DNA of 64,000 nt from Cladocopium goreaui. Lineage: Eukaryota > Sar > Dinophyceae > Suessiales > Symbiodiniaceae. Below, piece after piece: positions 32,040 through 39,900 of the stretch. A program made the position numbers and the translations under genes. The notes beneath the pieces are model-generated. The model had not been told where the DNA came from. It ran no database searches and saw only the letters and a list, made by a program, of their open reading frames with translations. Position 1 is the first letter of the stretch. The number at the start of each line of letters is the position of its first letter. The stretch is from positions 93,771 through 157,770 of the forward strand of contig CAMXCT020006565.1 of NCBI GenBank assembly GCA_947184155.2. Reading direction: 5' to 3'.

Positions 32040-32590
32040 ACTCCACGCATGGCACCAATCTGCAGTAACACGAGTGGACGTGCCAAGCAGAGGAGAACAA
32101 GTAATCCACTAGCTACTGCCTGCTCAACATCTGCAGGTGGATACGTGGTAGCAAGGTAGGCTTCAACATGCCTGTGGTAAGCACGAGTAATGACGTGGGC
32201 TACTTCATCAGGATCCGTGTCCGAGTCCTCCAAGGCAGTGACGGGTACAGGGCTCTCATGACCCGAAGCTAATACAATGACCAGACCCGCATTGATTTCA
32301 GTGAATGCCTCACTCACAAGGATGACTCCTTTGGGCCTGCACGCACTGGCAGTTTCATGCCGGGGAAGAGTCATTGCTGCTAGACGTCGCCCGCCGAGAC
32401 ATGCGGGGACTCGGGTCTGGCGAATCACCATAGTCAACCTCGTCTGCCAAATTGGCATAGGTGAGGGGAGGGGCTCGTGGTGGGTCAGCTTTTCGGATAG
32501 CAAGATTGTCCGCACTATGCGATCTACTATTGGGTGACCAGAATAAATTACACGAATCAGAACCATTCTTGAAGCCAAAAACAGCTTCAA
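32033..32590 (-). pseudogene. Giant gene A, frameshifted N-terminal part
   Basis: The minus strand reads KGVILVSEAFTEINAGLVIV, matching AVLLATEAKAELNAGLIIV of copy B (residues about 327-345), and continues through a variable acidic segment to EAYLATTYPPADVEQAVASG. At about 32,092-32,101 a single missing base throws it out of frame; the next frame gives SPLLGTSTRVTADWCHAWSV, matching LTPLLGCKARTPLDWTHAWA of copy B, and leads into the main ORF. Homology to the first 300 residues of copy B, including the DSD-bearing domain, fades upstream of about 32,500, so the 5' end seems truncated or strongly diverged. Confidence 0.65.
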
Positions 32591-32900
32591 AACTCCTCCT
32601 TCTTGGAAGCTTGATCTTGAACGGACATGGCATAAATACTCTCAGAAGAATGAAACTCGAAAAGGCTGCAGTGAAAAAACATATAAACATTTTAGACGAG
32701 ACAAGTTCAGTATAATATCTATCTAGTTGCCATACATGATCAAAACAAGATCATGTAAACCAAGGACAACACTATTTCCAGATAATGCCGTATTTCATAT
32801 ACCACACAAATCGCAACAATCCAGGCGCATTTTTCTCGGAGAGATCACGATTGATTCGGTGAGACAATACGTCTTTGGGCTTTGTAGGCATTTTATGACC

Positions 32901-33542
32901 TCAACCGCGAGTATTCGAAGCTTTCTTTTGCTTCTTATTCTTATATTCCAGAGCGTCAGAGAGAGGAAGTGTCCACAGTACGATTTTGCAGGTTTTCATG
33001 AATCCTTTTCGATCCGGAAGTGGATTGAAACCTTTTTCTTCCTCCAATTCCGCGACGAAGTTCATCAGCTGTTGCATCCACAGTTTCAATTGTTCCTGAC
33101 TGCTCAAAGATTGCTTTTCCTTGCACTTTGCAGCAACATTCTTTGATGCATCAGCAAGAAATGTCACTCGCAAAGGGAATTGCTCTGGCAAAAGATTTTC
33201 TCTCTTGATATACAGGATGTCAAATTGGCTCACTTTGACGATCCCTGTCATTGTGACATCAGCTATGACCGGTGAACCTTTCTTCGATTTTGTTACCTCC
33301 GCTTTGGGTTTTCGATTGTCCTGTAAAGTGTCGAAATTGAACACCAGCCATCCTTCTTCAATCATGTGATCCCAGAACAAAAAGCCGTCCACAGTCAAGC
33401 ATTCGTTCAAGTCAAAGAAGGACATCACAACCCGATTCAGATGATCATTTGACTTGTTGAACTCGTGCTGCTGGTTCAGAGTAGTACAGCTCATGAAATT
33501 GCCCTGACCTTCGCTGTCCAACCACAAAAGCTCAATAAGCAT
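32901..33542 (-). CDS. Orphan ORF cut by the Copia LTR, unknown
   Basis: The minus strand is open from inside the LTR; the non-LTR part begins at 33542 and runs 214 codons to a stop at 32901. It reads MLIELLWLDSEGQGNFMSCT, VMSFFDLNECLTVDGFLFWD, VKVSQFDILYIKREN, and a C-terminal helical segment LMNFVAELEEEKGFNPLPDR ending in a lysine-rich tail. The composition is that of a normal soluble protein. No family recognised. The LTR boundary falls at its first codons, so it may be the 3' part of a gene or of an older element that the Copia landed in. The other flank of the Copia (51,586 on) gives no obvious matching 5' part. Confidence 0.4.
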   Translation of the reverse strand: MLIELLWLDSEGQGNFMSCTTLNQQHEFNKSNDHLNRVVMSFFDLNECLTVDGFLFWDHMIEEGWLVFNFDTLQDNRKPKAEVTKSKKGSPVIADVTMTGIVKVSQFDILYIKRENLLPEQFPLRVTFLADASKNVAAKCKEKQSLSSQEQLKLWMQQLMNFVAELEEEKGFNPLPDRKGFMKTCKIVLWTLPLSDALEYKNKKQKKASNTRG

Positions 33543-34336
33543 TGCGAAAACCCAAACAGACCTAATTACAACCACTAGTCGCAAACGCACGCAATGGGGT
33601 CGGCCTCCGCCACGTCGAGTGTTTAACCAAAACACAAAACCCCAAAACAACGGCTCTCACTGCACCAGTCGCTCAACTCTTTTCCACACAGGAAACGACG
33701 AGAGCAAAGTAAGTTTGCTGTTCATGTAGCATGCACTGTGCTATGTTGGTCTTCTTGCACTTGTCCCGTCTTGAACATGGCAGCGGAATCACACAGATTC
33801 CAAACGCACCAAAAACATTCAGCTTCACATTGATGAATTCATGTTGGTTGAATTCATCACCATTTCCAAAACATTCTCAAATAACTTCAAACTCATCACA
33901 AATTCCAAAAACGTTCTCCTTGTCCATGAAATAGTTGAAAAACATCACGCAGCTTCCAGAAAATGTAAAACGCAGTTTGGCAGAAAAATAAATTGGTTTG
34001 TTGTTGTTGACAAACGACATGCACATCCAGGAAAAATAAAGTTGCACCACAACCGTCCAAATTCACTTGCAAATGCCGCGCATGCAGCAAGTGAGTTTCG
34101 AAAACAACGTTTGACCTTCTTGTCCATAAACATCATCACCAAATACTTTGCATTACCATGCAAAGTCCAGAAAACAACGAAAAATACATCGTTCCCAGAT
34201 GTTATTCCACCATTCTGCAGCAAATCCAGAGCTGTACACAAAGAAGACATTGTTGTAACCAAATTCCACATGCCATATCAAGTTGTCAGGGGAACGTAGC
34301 ACATGTTCACCGTATCAACGGGAGTTTATACTTCCA
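33543..34336 (-). repeat. Copia 3' LTR
   Basis: 794 bases, matching 50,788-51,585 at roughly 97% by eye. Reading on the minus strand the LTR starts TGGAAGTATAAACTCC and ends GGGTTTTCGCA, that is TG...CA. Differences from the other LTR are concentrated in a patch of about 40 bases (33,915-33,955) and are otherwise few. A polypurine tract precedes it at 34,339-34,347. Confidence 0.9.
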
Positions 34337-34338
34337 TA

Positions 34339-34347
34339 CCCCCTTTT
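34339..34347 (-). promoter_or_regulatory. Polypurine tract of the Copia element
   Basis: On the minus strand AAAAGGGGG lies two bases before the 3' LTR. It is the expected primer site for plus-strand DNA synthesis and helps fix the LTR start at the TGG that follows. Confidence 0.85.
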
Positions 34348-34738
34348 GCTACGATTCCCATGCAGCTTGGCTAAGAAAGTTTCCAACATGCAGCACAATG
34401 CATTGTGTATGTATCCACATCATCCGCAAAACCATTGTGAGGATCCGCACACGAAGTCATCTCTTCCCAGCAGTTGCAGATGTATCAAAAATACCTGTGC
34501 ACGTTAATTATTCCTGTGTCATCGCTGTTGTCTGTGTCCGCATACTCATTGATGCAGAAAAGTTGAACTCAAAGTGCCAAGTTGAAATCACCTTGCAACG
34601 GATTCCATGCAGTCCGGTCCATCATAAAAGAAGTTCCATAGATTCTGCACAGAGCATCCATACCAGTGAGTTCCAGGCACATTGCACAAAAAGAAAACCA
34701 TAGGCTTGGGCATGCAATGTCTCAAAGACCTCCAGCAT

Positions 34739-36244
34739 TCAACGCCACTCGAACTCACGCTGGTACACGTAGCCAGCATTCAGGAATGCGTCAACTCGGC
34801 AGTGCATAAGAAATGCACAAAAATCAGGACCCTGTGTCCTTGGTGTGGAAGTCAACTTCTTCCTGAATTGTCCGATCATCTTCTTGGCGTAGCGACATTC
34901 ATCTGCACTCTTGTTGAAGACCTTGACAACAAAGGCATGGTATGTAATTGGCGATGCAGCGAATTTTCCCATCTTCAATAGCGTGCAAGACCAGTGATAT
35001 GTGTCCTTGATCCATGCAGGCTTTGGAATTGAGAAATCCACTTCTTCGTAATTAACATCAGCATCTTGCCAGTTGTCTGCCCATTTGTGAGTGCCTGGCA
35101 ATCCAGTGGGAAAGCTCGGAAAGATCGGCGGTGAGTCCCCGGTGTCGGAGATGAAGGAATAGCTACCAAGCCCATCCTCACTGTCAGAGGCGGACATCAC
35201 GGCCTCATGACGACGTTTGGAGCCGTCTGTCATTGCACCATCTGGCATCTTATTCGAATTCGGTTCAACCACATCAGGTGGTTCCTCCGAGATGCGTGCA
35301 CACTTTGTAGAATGGCTTGTGGCCTTGGGAAACTGTGATTCCTTTCCCTTTCCTTCTTTTCCTTTCTCACCCTTTGCACCTTTCTCGAATTCTTTGCCCT
35401 TGCCCTTGTCGCTTTGACCACCTTTGCCGAACTCTCCCTTTCCACCCTTCTCGAATCCCTTGCCTTTGCCCTTCTGTTCATTGTATGACTGTTCACTTCC
35501 AAGAGCTGCGGCAGGGAGTACTGGTGGATCGGCTTTGGCAGGAGGAGGGATAGGCACCTGTGCATTGAATTTTGGGAAACCCGCTGAACCTCCTTCATCC
35601 GGATGGCAGTATTGATTTGCAATGGCTGCAATGGCGGCAGCAGCAGCCTTTGCCTCCGCAAGGTCCGCATTCTTTTGCACAACGTTCCCATAAATTTGAA
35701 TCACAGGCTTATCCTTCGGCTTGTCATCCTTCTCCACATCTTCAATCCAGGGGTCGTCATTGGGATCGTAGGGGCGGTCCTGCCACTTCTTGTGGTATTC
35801 ACGTGCATCACGAAACCCAGAGCTTGCCCCTTGCTGTAAATTCTTCGGTGGTGTTGTCGGTGGTACCTTCCATGCTGGATCATCTGGCCATAGAGCACCT
35901 GGAGGCGCTTTACCAGCATTTGAATTCGTAGATGAATTCTTGTCAGCTGGGTGACCTTCATTACACTCTTGCCAGTCATCATCCGGTGGATAGGGTCTGT
36001 TCATGGGAGCATTTTTGACCTCCTTTTTGTGGACGGTCAAGAGTTCGTTCATCTTTCCACCTTCCTCAGCTTTGCGCATGAGTGTACGTAGTTGGTCCCA
36101 TTCTCCCTGCGTCATATCTGTCCCAAGAACTGGATCATTGGGATCGTATGGGAGCTGCTGCGAATTCATCGAATTCGATCCAGAGTGCTCGTAGGGGCCT
36201 GCATCAGCTGGCGGCCAGTGCTGTTGTCCATACTTTCGAGCCAT
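34739..36244 (-). CDS. Extra ORF of the Copia element in env position, unknown
   Basis: An intact 501-codon ORF with an ATG at 36244, on the same strand as pol, lies about 670 bases after the pol stop and 400 bases before the polypurine tract. Segments: Pro/Asp-rich start (YDPNDPVLGTDMTQGEW, RPYPPDDDW, RPYDPNDDPW), an alanine-rich helix (EAKAAAAAIAAIANQYC), a KGKG/EKGGKG low-complexity basic stretch (about residues 255-305), and a folded-looking C-terminus (YHAFVVKVFNKSADECRYAK). There is no signal peptide or membrane segment, so it is not a classical envelope. The basic repeats suggest nucleic-acid binding. Most Copia elements lack such an ORF. Its integrity suggests recent selection or recent insertion. 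Confidence 0.75.
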   Translation of the reverse strand: MARKYGQQHWPPADAGPYEHSGSNSMNSQQLPYDPNDPVLGTDMTQGEWDQLRTLMRKAEEGGKMNELLTVHKKEVKNAPMNRPYPPDDDWQECNEGHPADKNSSTNSNAGKAPPGALWPDDPAWKVPPTTPPKNLQQGASSGFRDAREYHKKWQDRPYDPNDDPWIEDVEKDDKPKDKPVIQIYGNVVQKNADLAEAKAAAAAIAAIANQYCHPDEGGSAGFPKFNAQVPIPPPAKADPPVLPAAALGSEQSYNEQKGKGKGFEKGGKGEFGKGGQSDKGKGKEFEKGAKGEKGKEGKGKESQFPKATSHSTKCARISEEPPDVVEPNSNKMPDGAMTDGSKRRHEAVMSASDSEDGLGSYSFISDTGDSPPIFPSFPTGLPGTHKWADNWQDADVNYEEVDFSIPKPAWIKDTYHWSCTLLKMGKFAASPITYHAFVVKVFNKSADECRYAKKMIGQFRKKLTSTPRTQGPDFCAFLMHCRVDAFLNAGYVYQREFEWR

Positions 36245-36916
36245 TGCGTCAGTCGATCTAATTCCTAATTGAAAGCTGTTTCAACACACACACGCACCCA
36301 GAGTCGAGTACCGCAGTTTAGCCGTTTTGTGGGTCCTAAACTCCGCAAATGTTGAATTGGGCGTGTGAGTCGTGTCATGTACCTGACATCCTTAGTAGCA
36401 TGCAGGTCGTTGCATCTCGACTGACGTGCCTTCCATCCAAAACATTGCAAAAACATCAAAAACTATAGTCCAACCCTGTCCAAATGTGTCCACAGACATG
36501 CAAAACTCAAAACAAACACTGTCATGCACAAGTTGACATCAAGTGAACTGTGCTTCACATCACTGCAGTGTTTCATCAAAAGTGCTTCGCGTTCGCCAGT
36601 GATTCGCGAAAAAGAAAATCTGTGTTCCACATGACTGCAATGCTTTACATGACTGTGTCTGACATCAACTGTGGGTTTCGTTTCATTTGGTTTGTATTTG
36701 GTTTCAAATAAGACATGCAAAAAAAACAAAACTCTGGTTTCTCCATGCCAAAAAAAAAGTTGCACATCCCCCTTTCAAACTTGACTGGCGACGTCCGGAG
36801 ACGTGCAAAAATCAGTTCCACCTGCCACGCAAATTTCCTATGGAAACTCGTGCACATGCAGGTCAAAAAAAAAACTTTCCATTTGGTCTTTCATGCTCTG
36901 TGCAGACAGCACACCT

Positions 36917-39900
36917 TCAGGGATCCTTCCTACCTGCACGTACTGCGGCCAAAATGGCCTTGGCAAGTTCTCTGTTGTAAACACCTGTCTGGTTCCAATT
37001 CACGTCATACATCCCAGCGTGCTTGTCGCACTCGCACCAACCAAACTTCTTCGTGAGCAAGTTGCAGAAACCGGCTGAAGCACTACAAAAGATCAAAACC
37101 TTTCCTACTGGCAAGCCGTTTGAAGCTTGCATACCAGTCTGACATAAAAACACTTCAGCATCAAATTGCAAACCGCACTGTTTCAATACGCGTTTCGTTT
37201 CGTCTCGTTTCCAAATGTTGTTGTTTCGTGGCAACTCAAATGACCGTGAATTCCCCAGCAACAAATACTTAGAAACGTTGTCCATGATACCTTTCCATGA
37301 CCTGTCAGCCTCAGATTCTACTTGCGCTGAAAAAGTCTTGAGGGGCGATCCTGAACTGCACGGTGTGGAAGCATGCACATGCACCCATCTATACCCTAAC
37401 TGTTGTTGTACCTCAACGAATTCTTTCACTTTCTGAAACATATCAGCAGTTTCCATTCGTTTGACGATACCGATGTAGGGCATTCTGGCTACCTTGCAGG
37501 CTTCCCTAAGTGCTGAATTCGTCCCGCAACACACTTCAACAAAGGCGATGTCTTGTTTCTGGTCCACACGGTTGTTAAACAACATGACATCCCTAATTCC
37601 TTGCAGGTCTTTTACAGGTACCTCTGGCACTTCGAATCCTAAGCTCGTTCGATGCCTGAGAAAATCCTTGGTCCCCAAACACTTGGTAAAAAGATCTGCC
37701 ACATTGTCAGTTCCAGCTCGGTGTTCAACCAGCAGTTCGTTGGAACTAATTTTAGCTTTCATCCAGGCCATTCTAATCTCAACATGCCGACTTCTCTTGG
37801 GAATGTCCTGTCCTACTAACAGCTGCAACGCTGAAGAGCTGTCAGATTCCAGCAGGATTTGGGGAACATCTCTTTCTCTCATCTCACCAATTCCGATATA
37901 AACACGGTGACAGAAATTACTGAAAGCAACCGATTCTTGGGCAACCATCTGCAATGCATACAATTCTGCTTCACATGATGACAAGGAAACTGACTGTTGT
38001 TGACGAGCCAATGACCTAACCAATGCACCTTCACAAAACACAACTCCACCTGAGATACCTTTTCTACCGTTGAATCTGTATGGAGCAAATGATGCATCAG
38101 AGAATGAATGCAGGATTGAATGTCTTGCAGGGCCAATCATTAAATTCTCATATTCAGGAGAGGGTAATCTCAAACAAGTTCCTACATCCTCAAACAGAAA
38201 TCTAAGCAATGCACGAATTGCAGCTTCCGTGCCTTGATTCGGTTTGGCTTGCTGACTTCCAATGAGGCTTAGGTAGAGCTTGAGATCGTGTCTTGATTGA
38301 GCCATCCACAATAGTTTGCCCAAAGCACGTCGGAAACGTGAGTATGCAGAGGGAGATAGTTCTTGCATCAAATTCTTGTCGCCCATAGCCTTGTCCAAGA
38401 TCCCAGCAACATCCGGCACTGAAGCCGAACCTTTTGTGATGTTGAATTCCGTGAACGTTGTGTCCAAGAATTTCGGATCCACACCAATGGTCAAGGAGTC
38501 ATCTTCAAGTCCTCGATGCACATGCCGGCCAATGAAAATTAGGTGTCCACCACCATGGCGTGCAGGAAGGATAATTCCTGTCTCCTTCAGGGGCACGGCT
38601 TTGCCAATCGCCTTCTCCACAATCTTCTCGGCTTTCTCAGATTGGCAACATAGCAGCAGATCATCCACATAGGCAACAAGCAAGGCAGTTTCACCATTGA
38701 CAACACCTTGATAAATGCATGGTTCCACTTCATCCGAAGTGAGTCCAACACCACGAATGCTGTCACTCAGCAAATTAAGCCAATGCAGAGACGCATCTCG
38801 CAGGCCGTTCAAGGCTTTGTAGAGCAACAAGTAGGCTTGTGATCCATCAGGCATAGAGACTGAGAGAGGAAGCTTCAGCACGATCACGAGGCCGTGAGGG
38901 AGTGGAGAGTGCATGAATGCATGGGAAACGTCAAGACCTTTGAGTCGAAGAGCCCGCTGTGCAGCAAGAGTTAGGACAAAATGCAGTCCCTCAATGCTCG
39001 GTGTTGGGCTCGAGATCCCCAGCTTTCGTGCACTAATTCCTTTATTCAAGTCTTTTGCCACAATCCTAACACGAACCCGTGTCTCACTTTTGTATGCTGA
39101 AACCCATCTACTCGGTATGACACGCATGAGTGGGTGTTTCTTCTTCAACGCATCAACTTCAGCCTGTCCTATGACCTTTCCAGCACCACATTTCTCCAAA
39201 TTCCCAATTTCTTCTTTCATTCCTTCAAAACCAAGATCCACATCTAATTGCATGAGTGAACTATCATCGATTACTTCGTCAGGTTTCCACAAAAGCACTT
39301 CAGATCCACCAAGTTTCACCTTCACACATGTATGGTCCTTGCCTTGTGCAAACTTGATCGAATTCAGTTCAGCATCAAACAATTCTGGAGCTGTGGCTCG
39401 TGCATTTTCAGGTCCTTGTTCCAAACTCCATGCAACTGGTCCTAAAGCATGACATGCATCATCCATGACAAAAAGATCTAAAGTCATTGGAACCTGAGTC
39501 CCAGCGGCACGCTCTGCGGCCATCTCATCTTCAAGATCTTGCACGGATTGTTCTGCTTCCCTTTTCATGCCTGAACCTTCAGTGTCCATGGATGGTCCAA
39601 CCTGATCTGAACCTGCGCCGACCGGAGCCGGGCTTGTCTCGGTCTCAACCTCCATATCTTGAACCTCAAGTCTCGGTCTTGCAACATTAGGCACAACAAC
39701 AGGAGTTGCACTGGGAGTTTCACTCGCCTCAAATGCAGCTCGCTTTCTCTTACATTCAGCATTATGCCTAATTCCTGGGACATCCATACCAGAATCACAT
39801 GCAGGACACCTGGGTGTCTTTGGAAACACACGCACATCATGTCTTACAACATCTGGTGACGGAGACGGAGACTTTGGAGAAACAGTTGGAGAGGCTTTCG

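Noticed and set aside
37215-37436. Plus-strand ORF inside the Copia methyltransferase-like tail
   Set aside because: Shadow of the minus-strand pol reading, which continues the same chain as RNase H.
38913-39452. 179-codon plus-strand ORF
   Set aside because: Antisense of Copia pol (start of the RT region); no independent signal.
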